Under the pieces are notes generated by a model that saw only the letters and a program-made list of their open reading frames with translations, had not been told where the DNA came from and ran no database searches. Shown in pieces: positions 9,460 through 18,133 of a DNA stretch of 64,000 nt. Location: the NCBI RefSeq assembly GCF_013409345.1, contig NZ_JACCBB010000001.1, positions 1,922,001 to 1,986,000 on the forward strand, in the 5' to 3' direction. This DNA comes from Kineococcus aurantiacus (GTDB lineage: Bacteria > Actinomycetota > Actinomycetes > Actinomycetales > Kineococcaceae). The translations under genes were made by a program, and so were the position numbers. How positions within the stretch are numbered: position 1 is the stretch's first letter; the number at the start of each line of letters is the position of its first letter.

Positions 9460-10460
9460 CCGGTGGGGCGGACGGAGGAGCGGCGCACGAGCGAGGCCGG
9501 CACGAGCCGCACGCCGGTGTCGCGGGCACCGCCGTCGAGGAGTTCGAAGAGCCGCTGCAGGGCCTGCCGGGAGACGTCGCGGGGGTGCTGGGAGACCGCC
9601 GTCACCGGCACGGGGAAGGCCGTGGCGTCGGCGTCGGTGGCCAGCGCGACGAGGTCCAGGTCGGTGCCGGGCCGCAACCCGGTCCCCTGGACGGCGTGGA
9701 CGACGCGCGCCAGGTGCGTCGTGACGAGCAGGGCCCGGCTCCCGGCGTCGAGGACCTCGCGGACCTGCTCCTCGACGCGGTCGTGCCCCACGGGCACCCA
9801 GTCCAGCTCCACCCCCCGCGCCGCGGCCGTCTCCTCGGCCGCCACCCGGAACCGCCGGACGTAGTTCAGGTCGCGCTCGACGACCTCGGGCCCCCACCCC
9901 AGGACGGTGACGCGCCGGTGGTGCGCCAGTTCGGCCACGAGCAGCCGCGCACCGCCCTCGAAGTCGAAGTCGATGCAGTGCAGGCCCTCGCGGTCGGCCG
10001 GGAACCCCACGAACATCGTCGGCACGCGCAGGTCGCGGGCGATCCGGGCGCGGGGGTCGTCGGTGCGGACCTCCATGACGACGATCGCGTCGCACCGCGC
10101 CCCGCCGGCCACCCGGCGCAGCCCGTCGACGCCCTCGGCGGCCGTCACGAGCAGGACGTCGTGGTCGCGCCGGCGCGCGGCGAGGGTGATCTCCTCGATG
10201 AACGCCATGAGCCCGGCCGCGCCGGAGGTGGGGTCGAAGGGCATGGCCACGGCGATCACCTGGGTGCGCTGGCTGGCCAGCGCCCGCGCGCCCGCGTTCG
10301 GCAGGTAGGTGAGCTGCTCGATGGCGTCCTCGACGAGGCGCCGGGTCTTCTCCGAGATCGGCCGCTTGCCGCTCATGACGTACGAGACCGTCGACTGCGA
10401 GACGCCGGCGACGCGCGCCACGTCCTTGCTCGTCACGGTCCGCGCTGCTGCCCGGGCCAC
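9447..10460 (-). CDS. LacI family transcriptional regulator
   Basis: A 337-residue protein. The N-terminal helix-turn-helix (VTSKDVARVAGVSQSTVSYVMSG) with the hinge helix motif YLPNAGARALASQRT is followed by a periplasmic-binding-protein-like effector domain (IAVAMPFDPTSGAAG, GFPADREGLHCIDFDFEGG, GLRPGTDLDLVALATD). GTG 10460 is chosen because GGGAGGGGG precedes it and the HTH then begins at about residue 9. An upstream ATG would add about 29 low-complexity residues. A perfect GTCGAT-N4-ATCGAC operator sits 28 bp upstream, so the gene is probably autoregulated. The same operator occurs in front of the ABC importer 7.4 kb away. Confidence 0.9.
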   Translation of the reverse strand: MARAAARTVTSKDVARVAGVSQSTVSYVMSGKRPISEKTRRLVEDAIEQLTYLPNAGARALASQRTQVIAVAMPFDPTSGAAGLMAFIEEITLAARRRDHDVLLVTAAEGVDGLRRVAGGARCDAIVVMEVRTDDPRARIARDLRVPTMFVGFPADREGLHCIDFDFEGGARLLVAELAHHRRVTVLGWGPEVVERDLNYVRRFRVAAEETAAARGVELDWVPVGHDRVEEQVREVLDAGSRALLVTTHLARVVHAVQGTGLRPGTDLDLVALATDADATAFPVPVTAVSQHPRDVSRQALQRLFELLDGGARDTGVRLVPASLVRRSSVRPTGSTR

Positions 10461-10487
10461 CCCGCCCCCTCCCTGTCGTCGCGCGGT

Positions 10488-10503
10488 GTCGATGCGTATC
10501 GAC
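10488..10503. promoter_or_regulatory. LacI-type operator upstream of the regulator gene
   Basis: GTCGATGCGTATCGAC is a 6-bp perfect inverted repeat around a 4-bp centre, 28 bp before the LacI start codon. The same 16-mer occurs at 17887-17902, in front of the solute-binding protein gene. Confidence 0.7.
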
Positions 10504-10557
10504 GTGGCGACGCCGCGACGGTAGTCCACTCCCCCCACCCCCCACAACCACCCCGCC

Positions 10558-10609
10558 GTGATCGAGCACTCGTGGCCAGGAGTGCTCGATCACGGCAGTG
10601 CTTGATCAC
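10558..10609. repeat. Intergenic 13-bp repeat cluster, locus 1 (three units)
   Basis: Units are GTGATCGAGCACT (10558-10570), AGTGCTCGATCAC (10581-10593) and AGTGCTTGATCAC (10597-10609). The first two form a perfect 13-bp inverted repeat around a 10-nt loop. The cluster lies upstream of the LacI gene and covers the 3' end of the PP2C gene, whose stop codon is inside the second unit. Confidence 0.85.
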
Positions 10610-12077
10610 GGGGGTGGGGGTCCTCGCCCCGCCAGCGGGCCAGCAGGACCGTCGCGTCGTCCTGCAGCGCGTCGCCCTGGTGCTCCATGATCGCGCGCAG
10701 GAGGCGCCGGGCCGTCTCCGCCGGGCCGAGGTCGGCGGCCACGGCCCGTTCGAGGAAGTCCACCAGCCGGGGGCGGCCGAAGAACTCCCCGGCCGCGTCG
10801 CGCGCCTCCTCCACCCCGTCGGTGTGCAGGGCGATCCAGTCCCCCGGTTCCAGGGACGCCTCCCCCACCGCGTCCGGGCCGGGCACCGGCAGGCCGAAGG
10901 GCGTGCGCCGGCCCCCGTCGAGGTCGGCGACCGCGCGCCCGGCGCGCAGCACGACCGGGGCGGGGTGCCCCGCCCCCACGTACGTCAGCCGGCCCGTCCC
11001 CAGGTCCAGGTGCAGCAGCACCCCCGTGACGAGGGCGTCGGGGAAGTGGGTGACGAGGACGTCGTCGACGGCGGCCGCCTGCGCCAGCAGACCGCCGCCC
11101 GCGCGCCGGCACGCGCGGTAGGCCGCCAGCGCGGCCGAGGCCATGAGCCCGGCCCCCAGGGCGTGGCCCATGGCGTCGAGCACCGCGAGGTCGACGTGGT
11201 CGGCCGCGAGCGCGTAGTCGAAGACGTCGCCGCCCACGTCGGCGGCCGGTTCGAGCAGGCCGCTGACGCTGAAGCGGCCCGTGTCGGCCGTCAGCGGGGG
11301 CAGCAGCCGCCACACCAGTTCCGCCGCGGGGGAGCGCGGGTGCGCCTGCCGGGCCACCTCGACGGCGTCCCCGGTGGTGGCCGAGGCGGTCACCATCCGC
11401 CCGATCAGCCGGGCCAGCACCTCGAACTCGCGGCGCAGCAACGGGTCGCGCAGGTCGTGCCGGTTCGCCGGGGCGACGTCGAGGACCCCGGTCCGGTGCG
11501 CGCCGTCCAGGACGGGGATCCACCAGCGCGGGCGCCCGGTCAGCGCGGTCTGGGTGCGCCCCAGCCGGAACGCCCGGCCCGGCAGGGTGCGCTCGATCGA
11601 CAGCGGGCGGCGGGCCCGTTCCCCGCGCGGGGGGTCGAACGGGACCAGGGACCGCTGCTCGTCGTCGGCCAGGTACAGCACGGCCCGGACGCCGAGGGCG
11701 CGACCGGCCCGGTCGACGACGACGCCCAGCTCGCCCGCCGCCGCGCGCCGGGCCTCTTGCAGCACCGCGGCCAGGGCCGACCCGGCGCGCCCGGCCGGCG
11801 GGGGCACGGCCCGCTCCCGGCTCGGCGGGACGCGCAGGGCGGCCACCCGCTCGGTCAGCCGCTCGTTGGCGGCGAGCGCCAGCAGCGTCCGCTCGAGCGC
11901 GGGCAGCGACCCGCCCGCGAGGAAGTCCTCGACGTCACCGGGCCCGACCGACCCGCCCATCGCGAAGAACCTGCCCCACAGGTCCCCCACCGTGAGGTCG
12001 CGGTGCGCCAGCGCCCGCCGCAGGGCGCGCCGCTGGTCGTCCTCGGCGGCCCCGCGGCCGGTCGCCGGGCCCGTCAC
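10590..12077 (-). CDS. PP2C-family (SpoIIE-type) serine/threonine phosphatase with N-terminal sensory region
   Basis: 495 residues. An N-terminal region of about 100 residues contains LTVGDLWGRFFAMGG and ERTLLALAANERL. It is followed by a GAF-like domain (ELGVVVDRAGRALGVRAVLYLADDE to TGVLDVAPAN) and a SpoIIE-type PP2C domain: EPAADVGGDVFDYALA, LDAMGHALGAGLMA, LTYVGAGHPAP, IALHTDGVEEARD and DDATVLLARW. The aspartates that bind metal in PP2C enzymes are present. Such phosphatases usually dephosphorylate anti-anti-sigma factors. The GTG start overlaps the stop codon of the upstream GAF-ANTAR gene (GTGA), implying translational coupling. The last residues and the stop lie in the intergenic repeat. 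Confidence 0.85.
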   Translation of the reverse strand: MTGPATGRGAAEDDQRRALRRALAHRDLTVGDLWGRFFAMGGSVGPGDVEDFLAGGSLPALERTLLALAANERLTERVAALRVPPSRERAVPPPAGRAGSALAAVLQEARRAAAGELGVVVDRAGRALGVRAVLYLADDEQRSLVPFDPPRGERARRPLSIERTLPGRAFRLGRTQTALTGRPRWWIPVLDGAHRTGVLDVAPANRHDLRDPLLRREFEVLARLIGRMVTASATTGDAVEVARQAHPRSPAAELVWRLLPPLTADTGRFSVSGLLEPAADVGGDVFDYALAADHVDLAVLDAMGHALGAGLMASAALAAYRACRRAGGGLLAQAAAVDDVLVTHFPDALVTGVLLHLDLGTGRLTYVGAGHPAPVVLRAGRAVADLDGGRRTPFGLPVPGPDAVGEASLEPGDWIALHTDGVEEARDAAGEFFGRPRLVDFLERAVAADLGPAETARRLLRAIMEHQGDALQDDATVLLARWRGEDPHPRDQALP

Positions 12078-12793
12078 GGTCGTCGGCGGGTCGCGGCGTC
12101 GACCAGGGACCGGGCCACGACGTGCAGGGGCCGCCCCTCGCGCTGGGCGAGGGCGGCCAGGACCTCCACGGCGGTCTCCTCGTCGACGTGGTCGCGGCCG
12201 ATGAGGACCCCGCGCGCGGTGTTCACGACGTCGCGGTGGCGCAGGGCCGCCTTGAGCCCGGCGCTGAGGTGGCGCCCCCGGTCGGCGGCCCGCGCCTCGG
12301 CGAGCAGCAGCGCGGCCTGCGCGGCGGTCAGGGCCAGCACCCGCTCGCTGCGCAGGTCGAAGGCGTGCGGGGCGCGGCCGTACACCTTGACGGCCCCCAG
12401 CACCTCGTCGCCGGCGACGAGGGGGACGCTGAGCACCGACCGGACCCCCAGCGCCGCGACGTCCCCGGCCCACAGGGGCCAGCGGGTCTCCTCGCGGGTG
12501 TCGTGGACCACCGAGCGCGCGCGGCGGGTGACCGCCGCCAGGCACGGGCCCTCCCCGGCGGTGTACTGGACGGCGTCGGCCCGGGCGGCGACGGCGTCGC
12601 TGGCGGCCGTGGTCGCGGGGCGGCCCGCGCCGTCGACGACGGTCACGGCGCAGGAGTCGGCCCCCGGGACGGTCTCCAGGACGAGTTCGAGGAGCATCGG
12701 CAGCAGGACACCGACGACGTCGCCGGTCAGCAGGACCCCGCTGGTGCGGGCGATGACGAGGGAGAGCTCCTCGCTGGGGGACAGCAGGTCCAC
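12074..12793 (-). CDS. GAF and ANTAR domain RNA-binding antiterminator-type regulator
   Basis: 239 residues: a GAF domain (VPGADSCAVTVVDGAGRP, GEGPCLAAVTRR, VRSVLSVPLVAGDEVLGAVKVYG) followed by a C-terminal ANTAR domain (LKAALRHRDVVNTARGVLIGRDHVDEETAVEVLAALAQREGR). ANTAR domains bind paired RNA hairpins and allow read-through of terminators. Actinobacterial GAF-ANTAR proteins are usually one-component sensors. GGAGG precedes the GTG start. It is coupled to the PP2C phosphatase downstream, so the two may be one sensory pair. Its target hairpins were not identified. It sits between the two arms of the sugar locus. Confidence 0.88.
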   Translation of the reverse strand: MDLLSPSEELSLVIARTSGVLLTGDVVGVLLPMLLELVLETVPGADSCAVTVVDGAGRPATTAASDAVAARADAVQYTAGEGPCLAAVTRRARSVVHDTREETRWPLWAGDVAALGVRSVLSVPLVAGDEVLGAVKVYGRAPHAFDLRSERVLALTAAQAALLLAEARAADRGRHLSAGLKAALRHRDVVNTARGVLIGRDHVDEETAVEVLAALAQREGRPLHVVARSLVDAATRRRP

Positions 12794-12886
12794 GGCGGCA
12801 CCTCCGGTGGAGGACGGCGGCCGGCGGTTCGACGCGGGGGCCAGGTTACGCGGGGACGGCAGGCGTGGCGCGGGGTGCGCCCGGCC

Positions 12887-12908
12887 GCCCGGCGGGTGCC
12901 CGCCGGGC
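12887..12908 (-). terminator. Hairpin terminator of the ABC importer/ThuA operon
   Basis: GCCCGGCGGG and CCCGCCGGGC form a perfect 10-bp stem with a 2-nt centre, starting 8 bp past the stop codon of the last gene (12917). It lacks a T-run. Confidence 0.5.
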
Positions 12909-12916
12909 GTCCGGGG

Positions 12917-13984
12917 TCAGCGGCGCAGCGCGGCCCGCGCCGAGCCCCAGCCCTTGAGCACCGCGAGGACGTCGTCGCGCCGCTCGTCGGCGACGGCCTG
13001 CGCGTGGGCGCGGTCCAGGACGTCGTCGAGCCGGACGCGCGCGCCCGTCGCCGCGGACTCCACGGCCGCCTCGACCATCGCCAGGCTCAGGACGTTGTCG
13101 TGGACCTCGCCCCACAGCGGGGTCCCGTCGGCCAGGAACCGGGTGAAGGCGGCGAGCGACCCCGCGATCCCCTCCCCCGGGTCGGCGGCCGGGCCGGCCT
13201 GCGCCCCCTCGACGACCGGGTCGTGGTCGCCGTCCCAGGTCGCCGACCCCGCGGCCCCGGACAGGCGCCAGGCCCCGTTCCAGGACGTCTCCAGCCCGGG
13301 GGCGCACCAGCTGCCGGTGAACGTGTACCGCGCGCCGCTGGACATCTCGAACACCGCCGCCGCCGAGGCGGCCCCGGCGTACCAGGACCACGGCGGGTTG
13401 AACTCCTCGCAGTACACCGAGACGGGTTCGGCCTCCAGCAGGAACCGGGCGAGGTCGAACTGGTGGATGGCCATGTCGACGAGCAGGACGTGGTCCATCT
13501 CCTCGCGGAACCCGCCGAAGTGCGGGGCCTTGAAGAACTCCGTCGCCAGCGACCCCAGGTCCCCCAGCGCCCGCGCCTGGGCCTGGAACAGCTCCGCGTG
13601 GGCGTTGTACCGCCGGGACTGGGAGACCACGAACGGTTTCCCGCTGGCCTCGGAGGCCGCCACGAGGGAGAGGGCCTGCGCGACGGTCGGCGCGACGGGT
13701 TTCTCCCCCAGGACGGGGTACCCGGCGAACAGGGCCGCGGTGGTGACGGGGTGGTGGGCCTGCGGGACGGTGACGTTGACGACCGCGTCGGCCCCGGTCT
13801 GCCGGGCCAGCTCCACGGCGTCGGTGCCGACCGGGAGGTCCGGGACCCCCGCGTCGGCCAGGGCGGACCGGGCGACGTCGAGGTCGAGGTCGACGACCCC
13901 GGCCAGTTCCACGGCCGGGTCGGCCAGGATCGTCGCGAGCCAGGCCTTGCCCATGCCGCCGGCCCCGACGAGGACGACCCTCAC
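12917..13984 (-). CDS. Gfo/Idh/MocA family oxidoreductase (ThuB-like position)
   Basis: 355 residues starting [20 protein letters not shown], a Rossmann fold. It has the signature [13 protein letters not shown] at about residue 92 and catalytic-domain residues around [14 protein letters not shown]. Its GTG start overlaps the stop of the ThuA-like gene (GTGA), so the two are co-translated. In rhizobia a ThuA-type protein and a ThuB-type dehydrogenase act on disaccharides through 3-keto sugars. The same gene pair here is consistent with oxidation of an imported glycoside. That substrate class is inference. Confidence 0.85.
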   Translation of the reverse strand: MRVVLVGAGGMGKAWLATILADPAVELAGVVDLDLDVARSALADAGVPDLPVGTDAVELARQTGADAVVNVTVPQAHHPVTTAALFAGYPVLGEKPVAPTVAQALSLVAASEASGKPFVVSQSRRYNAHAELFQAQARALGDLGSLATEFFKAPHFGGFREEMDHVLLVDMAIHQFDLARFLLEAEPVSVYCEEFNPPWSWYAGAASAAAVFEMSSGARYTFTGSWCAPGLETSWNGAWRLSGAAGSATWDGDHDPVVEGAQAGPAADPGEGIAGSLAAFTRFLADGTPLWGEVHDNVLSLAMVEAAVESAATGARVRLDDVLDRAHAQAVADERRDDVLAVLKGWGSARAALRR

Positions 13985-14766
13985 TGCTGCTTCTCCGGGT
14001 CGAGCGCGCCCTGGTAGCCCTGGCCGTTGTAGAAGTCCTCGGTGTCGTAGCGCAGCAGGACCGGGTCGGTCCGCTCGGGCCGGACGGTGACGGCCCACTC
14101 GACGGCGTTGGAGATGACCTTGCGCACCCCCTCGTGGAAGTACGTGGGGAAGTCCTGGTCGCCGGGGCGGAAGTAGAAGATCTTGCCGAAGCCGCGCTTG
14201 AACGTGATGCCCGAGCGGAACACCTCACCGCCGGTGAAGGAGGAGATGAAGACGATCTCGTCGGGGGCGGGGATGTCGAAGAACTCCCCGTACATCTCGT
14301 CCTCCTCGATGATGAGGGGGTGCGGGACGCCCTGGGCGATGGGGTGGGTCGGGTCGACCGTCCACAGCAGTTCCCGGTCGTGCTCGGAGCGCCAGCGCAG
14401 CGTGCAGCTCGTGCCCATGAGGCGCTGGAACACCTTCGACCAGTGCCCGGAGTGCAGGACGATGAGGCCCATCCCGGCCAGGACGTGCCGCTGGACGCGG
14501 TCGACGACCTCGTCGGAGACCTCGTCGTGCGCGGCGTGCCCCCACCAGGTGAGGACGTCGGTGTTCTGCAGGACCTCCTCGGTGAGCCCGTGCTCGGGGT
14601 CGTCCAGCGTCGCGGTGCGGACGGTGACCCCCTCGCCGAGGTTGGCCTCGATGCCCTCGGCGACGGCACCGTGCATGCCGTTCGGGTAGCGCTTGGCGAC
14701 GTCGGGCTCGAGCTGCTCGTGGCGGTTCTCGCCCCACACGGTGACCTTGATGGCGCTGCTGGTCAT
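13981..14766 (-). CDS. ThuA-like domain protein (trehalose utilisation family)
   Basis: 261 residues with the ThuA-like class I amidotransferase-related fold: [78 protein letters not shown] and [14 protein letters not shown]. These match the ThuA family, which is found beside Gfo/Idh/MocA dehydrogenases and sugar ABC importers. Its enzymatic reaction is poorly defined; a role in 3-keto-sugar metabolism is likely. The start is ATG 14766, 11 bp after the permease stop codon, with GGAG upstream. It overlaps the following oxidoreductase by 4 bp. Confidence 0.88.
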   Translation of the reverse strand: MTSSAIKVTVWGENRHEQLEPDVAKRYPNGMHGAVAEGIEANLGEGVTVRTATLDDPEHGLTEEVLQNTDVLTWWGHAAHDEVSDEVVDRVQRHVLAGMGLIVLHSGHWSKVFQRLMGTSCTLRWRSEHDRELLWTVDPTHPIAQGVPHPLIIEEDEMYGEFFDIPAPDEIVFISSFTGGEVFRSGITFKRGFGKIFYFRPGDQDFPTYFHEGVRKVISNAVEWAVTVRPERTDPVLLRYDTEDFYNGQGYQGALDPEKQQ

Positions 14767-14777
14767 GCGGAGTCCTC

Positions 14778-15647
14778 CTAGGACTTGACGGCCCCGCCCG
14801 TGACCCCGGCAGCGACGTACCGCTGGGCCAGGACGAGCAGGGCGATGGCGGGCAGGGACGACAGGACGGCCGTGGCCATGATCGGGGACCAGTCGGCGAC
14901 GAAGCTCCCGACGTAGGTGTACAGCCCCAGGGTGATGGGCCGCAGGTCGGCCGTCGTCGTGAGGGTCAGGGCGAACAGGAAGTCGCCCCAGGCGAACAGG
15001 AACGTGAACAGGCCCGCGGTGATGAGGGCGTTGCGGCTCATGGGCAGGACGATCGAGAAGAAGGCCCGGACGTGCCCGGCGCCGTCGACGTAGGCGGCCT
15101 CGACGATGGAGGCGGGGATGCCGCCCATGAAGGCCCGCATGAGGATGATGGAGAACGGGATGCCGGCGGCGGAGTCGGCCAGGACGAGGCCCGGCAGGGT
15201 GTTGAGCAGCCCGAGGTCGCTGTAGGCGGAGTACAGCGCGTTGGCGACGACGATGCCGGGGACCATCTGGGTGATGAGGATCCCGAAGAGGATCACGGTC
15301 GCCCAGCGGCCCAGCTTGAAGTGCGCCATGGCGTAGGCCGCGGGGGTGGCGACGAGGAGGCTGAACACGACCGAGCCGAGGCTGATGAGCAGCGACGTCA
15401 CGAGGTTGCGGCCCTGCTCGGAGATGGCCGTGGTGTACCCGCGGAGGGTGAAGTCGAACGGCAGCCACGGGGTGGCGACGGCGTTGCCGGCCGGCTGCAG
15501 GGAGACGTTGACCATCCAGTACAGCGGGAACAGCATGAAGGCCAGGATGAGGATCCCGACGACGGTGTACACGGGCCGTCGCGGGGCCTTGACCTTCTCC
15601 GGCGACCGCCCGGCCGGCCGGGTGCGAGTGGGGACCACCGCGCTCAT
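14778..15647 (-). CDS. Carbohydrate ABC transporter permease (MalG/inner membrane component 2)
   Basis: 289 residues with about six transmembrane helices. It has the binding-protein-dependent permease signature [21 protein letters not shown] (EAA loop) at about residue 200, which contacts the ATPase. The N-terminal cytoplasmic tail is followed by the first helix [20 protein letters not shown]. The start ATG overlaps the stop of the other permease (ATGA). No ATPase gene is in the cluster. Actinobacterial carbohydrate importers of this type commonly share a housekeeping MsiK-like ATPase encoded elsewhere. Confidence 0.9.
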   Translation of the reverse strand: MSAVVPTRTRPAGRSPEKVKAPRRPVYTVVGILILAFMLFPLYWMVNVSLQPAGNAVATPWLPFDFTLRGYTTAISEQGRNLVTSLLISLGSVVFSLLVATPAAYAMAHFKLGRWATVILFGILITQMVPGIVVANALYSAYSDLGLLNTLPGLVLADSAAGIPFSIILMRAFMGGIPASIVEAAYVDGAGHVRAFFSIVLPMSRNALITAGLFTFLFAWGDFLFALTLTTTADLRPITLGLYTYVGSFVADWSPIMATAVLSSLPAIALLVLAQRYVAAGVTGGAVKS

Positions 15648-16600
15648 TCGTCGACCGCCTTCCGGTTCAGCCGCAGGTAGACCACGGCGAAGACGAGGGA
15701 GATGACGATGAGGACGTTGCCCAGGGCCGCACCCGCACCGAAGTCGAACTGCCTGAAGGACATGTCGTAGGAGAACGTCGAGATGGTCTGCGTCGAGTTC
15801 GCCGGCCCGCCGTTGGTGAGCCCGAGGATGACGTCGAGGACCTTCAGCGTGTAGACGACCCCGAGCACCAGGACGACCGTGACGACCGGGCGCAGCATGG
15901 GCCAGGTGATGTGCCGGAACGCCCGCCAGCCCGTCGCCCCGTCGAGGGCCCCGGCCTCGTACAGCTCCTCGGGGATCTCCTGCAGGCCGCCGTAGAGGAT
16001 CGTCATGTTGAACGGGATGCCCAGCCAGATGTTCACGCCGATGACCGCCACGAGCGCCAGCGACGTCGAGGTCAGCCAGTCCGGGTGGACGTCGAGGCCG
16101 GGGACGGCGGACAGGATGCGGTTCAGCGCCCCGTTGTCGGTGTCGAGGATCCACCGCCACACGGCCGTCCCGGCGATCATCGGGATGAGCCACGGCAGCA
16201 GGATGAGTGAGCGCAGCACCCCCGACAGCGCGAACCGCTTGTGGAAGAACAGCGCGATGGCCAGCCCGAGGACGAACTGCCCGGCGATCGAGCCGGCCGT
16301 GAACAGCAGCGTGTTCAGCAGGGACCGGTCGAAGATGGCGTTGCCCAGGACGTTGCGGTAGTTCTCCAGCCCGACCCAGGGGGCCTCACCGGTGTAGAAC
16401 GTCTTCGTCGTGTACTCCTGGAAGCCCATGACGACGTTCTTGACGACGGGGTACCCGAAGAAGAGGACCAGGTACACCACGGCCGGGACGATGAAGGCGA
16501 CCTCGACGAGCCGCGTCCGCAGCCGGTGCCGGGACCCCCGCCCCGCCGGTTCGACGACCGACGGGGAGGTGGTCCGCTGGAAGGCGGCGACCTCAGCCAT
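15644..16600 (-). CDS. Carbohydrate ABC transporter permease (MalF/inner membrane component 1)
   Basis: 318 residues with about six transmembrane helices, starting with [22 protein letters not shown]. The EAA loop [25 protein letters not shown] is at about residue 215-240. It forms the heterodimeric channel with the next gene. It overlaps the solute-binding protein gene by 8 bp and the second permease by 4 bp, so the three are one operon. The order binding protein, MalF-like, MalG-like is standard for CUT1 family importers. Confidence 0.9.
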   Translation of the reverse strand: MAEVAAFQRTTSPSVVEPAGRGSRHRLRTRLVEVAFIVPAVVYLVLFFGYPVVKNVVMGFQEYTTKTFYTGEAPWVGLENYRNVLGNAIFDRSLLNTLLFTAGSIAGQFVLGLAIALFFHKRFALSGVLRSLILLPWLIPMIAGTAVWRWILDTDNGALNRILSAVPGLDVHPDWLTSTSLALVAVIGVNIWLGIPFNMTILYGGLQEIPEELYEAGALDGATGWRAFRHITWPMLRPVVTVVLVLGVVYTLKVLDVILGLTNGGPANSTQTISTFSYDMSFRQFDFGAGAALGNVLIVISLVFAVVYLRLNRKAVDE

Positions 16601-17843
16601 CCTGAGCCTGCTTGAGCGCTTCCTCCGGCGTCATCCCGCCGACGAGGGCGTTCTGGACGGCCGTGTAGATCTTCGTGGCGGCCTTCGGCCAGTCCGGCCC
16701 GAGCTCACCGGTGCGGGCGCGCAGCTCGGGGACCTGGTCGGCGAACGCCGTGAGGTTGGGGTTCTGGGAGGTGACCTGGCCGGCGAGGGCGGGTTTGGTG
16801 GGCACGGTGCCGGTGCCGAGCGAGATCTTGACCTCGTTCTCGTCGCTGTTGAGGCACTGCACGAGCTCGGCGGCCTTCTTCTGCTTGGCCTCGTCACCGG
16901 TCTGCGGGACGGTCCACGCCTCGCCGCCGAAGGGCGAGACGGCCTTGCCTCCGGCCTGCGGCACGGGGATGGGGACGATGCCGTACTCCAGGCCCTCGGC
17001 CTCGTCGAGAGTCCCGAAGTTCCACGGACCGTTGATCATCATGGCGGCCTTGCCGGCGGCGAACTGGTCGGCGACGTCGGCCTGCGTCCAGTTCACCGAC
17101 GACTGCGACATCGACCCGGAGGTCAGCAGGTCCTTGTCGAGCTGGAGCGCGGCCGCGACCTGTGGGGTGGCGATGTCCTTCTCGTCCCCGCCGTTGGACC
17201 ACATGAAGGGCAGGAACTGCCAGGTGCCCTCGTAGGTGTTGACGTTCGACATGGCGAACCCGTACTGGTCGCCGGAGGTGAGCTTGGCGGCGGCAGCCTT
17301 CAGCTCGTCCCACGTGGCGGGCGGGGTGACACCGGCCGCGTCGAGGAGCTTCTTGTTGTAGAACAGCGCGATCGTGTTGGTGACCGGCTGCAGGCCGTAG
17401 AGCTTGCCCTCGTAGGTGGAGGCCTTCAGGACGCCCTCGGCGACGCCGGAGGAGTCGACGCCCAGGTCGTCCAGCGGGGCCAGCGCACCGGAGGCGGCGA
17501 TCTGCTGGACGTCGGGGTTGTCGAGCATGAGGACGTCGGGCAGCGTCCGGGAGGAGCTCTGCTGCAGCACCTTCTGGATGAGCGTCTCGCCGGGGACGGC
17601 CTCGCGGGAGATCTTCATGCCGACGGTCTTGCCGCAGGCCTCGATGGCCTCGTTCCACAGGCTCGCGTTGGGTTCGGAGTTGTAGTAGTCGAGGACGCGC
17701 AGGGTGTCCGAGCTCGACCCCGCCGCGCTCCCACCCTTCGCGCCGCCGCCGCAGGCGCCGAGCGCCAGGGGCAGGACGAGCAGTGCGGCCAGCCCGGCGC
17801 GGGTGCGGCCGGACGTGCCCCGTCGGATCGAGTGTCGAGCCAT
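16593..17843 (-). CDS. Sugar ABC transporter solute-binding lipoprotein
   Basis: 416 residues. A lipoprotein signal peptide (TRAGLAALLVLPLALGACGGG) has the lipobox LGAC. It is followed by an extracellular solute-binding protein family 1 domain (VLDYYNSEPNASLWNEAIEA, NTIALFYNKKLLDAAGV, GKAAMMINGPWNFG, PFGGEAWTVP). It delivers its ligand to the two permeases encoded directly downstream. The chemistry of the neighbouring genes suggests a glycoside or disaccharide, but the ligand cannot be read from sequence alone. GAGGAGAGG precedes the ATG. Upstream lie two operator sites for the LacI regulator encoded at 9447-10460. Confidence 0.9.
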   Translation of the reverse strand: MARHSIRRGTSGRTRAGLAALLVLPLALGACGGGAKGGSAAGSSSDTLRVLDYYNSEPNASLWNEAIEACGKTVGMKISREAVPGETLIQKVLQQSSSRTLPDVLMLDNPDVQQIAASGALAPLDDLGVDSSGVAEGVLKASTYEGKLYGLQPVTNTIALFYNKKLLDAAGVTPPATWDELKAAAAKLTSGDQYGFAMSNVNTYEGTWQFLPFMWSNGGDEKDIATPQVAAALQLDKDLLTSGSMSQSSVNWTQADVADQFAAGKAAMMINGPWNFGTLDEAEGLEYGIVPIPVPQAGGKAVSPFGGEAWTVPQTGDEAKQKKAAELVQCLNSDENEVKISLGTGTVPTKPALAGQVTSQNPNLTAFADQVPELRARTGELGPDWPKAATKIYTAVQNALVGGMTPEEALKQAQDG

Positions 17844-17884
17844 GTCGTTCCTCTCCTCGTGCCCACGGCGTCGTGGGCGCTGGT

Positions 17885-17904
17885 TCGTCGATGCGTATCG
17901 ACGA
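17885..17904. promoter_or_regulatory. LacI-type operator in the leader of the ABC importer operon
   Basis: TCGTCGAT and ATCGACGA form perfect 8-bp arms around GCGT. The central 16-mer is identical to the operator in front of the LacI gene. It lies about 42 bp upstream of the binding-protein start codon. Confidence 0.7.
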
Positions 17905-18009
17905 TGGGTGCGGGGGTCCGGGGGCGGGCCGTCCGCGGGTGCTGGTCGGTCGTCGGGTCGTGGGGCGGTCGTGCCGTCGGGTCGAGCGGACCACCGCGTC
18001 CGCCTGGGC

Positions 18010-18038
18010 GTCGATACGCATCGTCGATGCGGTTCGAC
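18010..18038. promoter_or_regulatory. Two overlapping operator-like sites and possible promoter of the importer operon
   Basis: GTCGATACGCATCGTC (18010-18025) and GTCGATGCGGTTCGAC (18023-18038) each differ from the GTCGAT-N4-ATCGAC operator by one base. Together with the site at 17885 they would allow looping by a tetrameric LacI protein. On the minus strand TTGTCG and TATCGA, 18 nt apart, could be -35 and -10 elements inside this region, so binding would block RNA polymerase. It lies about 95 bp before the divergent protease gene. Confidence 0.5.
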
Positions 18039-18133
18039 AAGTTAGCCCGCCCCGGTGCCGTTGCACAAGGGCCCTCAAGGCCGGGCCCCGGCCGTCCGAG
18101 GGAACCCGGGAGCCATCGATCCAGGGAGCTGCC

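Noticed and set aside
9585-14090. A plus-strand open frame of about 1500 codons opposite the LacI, PP2C, ANTAR and oxidoreductase genes
   Set aside because: Antisense to genes with intact catalytic and HTH motifs; the composition is Arg/Gly/Pro-rich with no recognisable domain.
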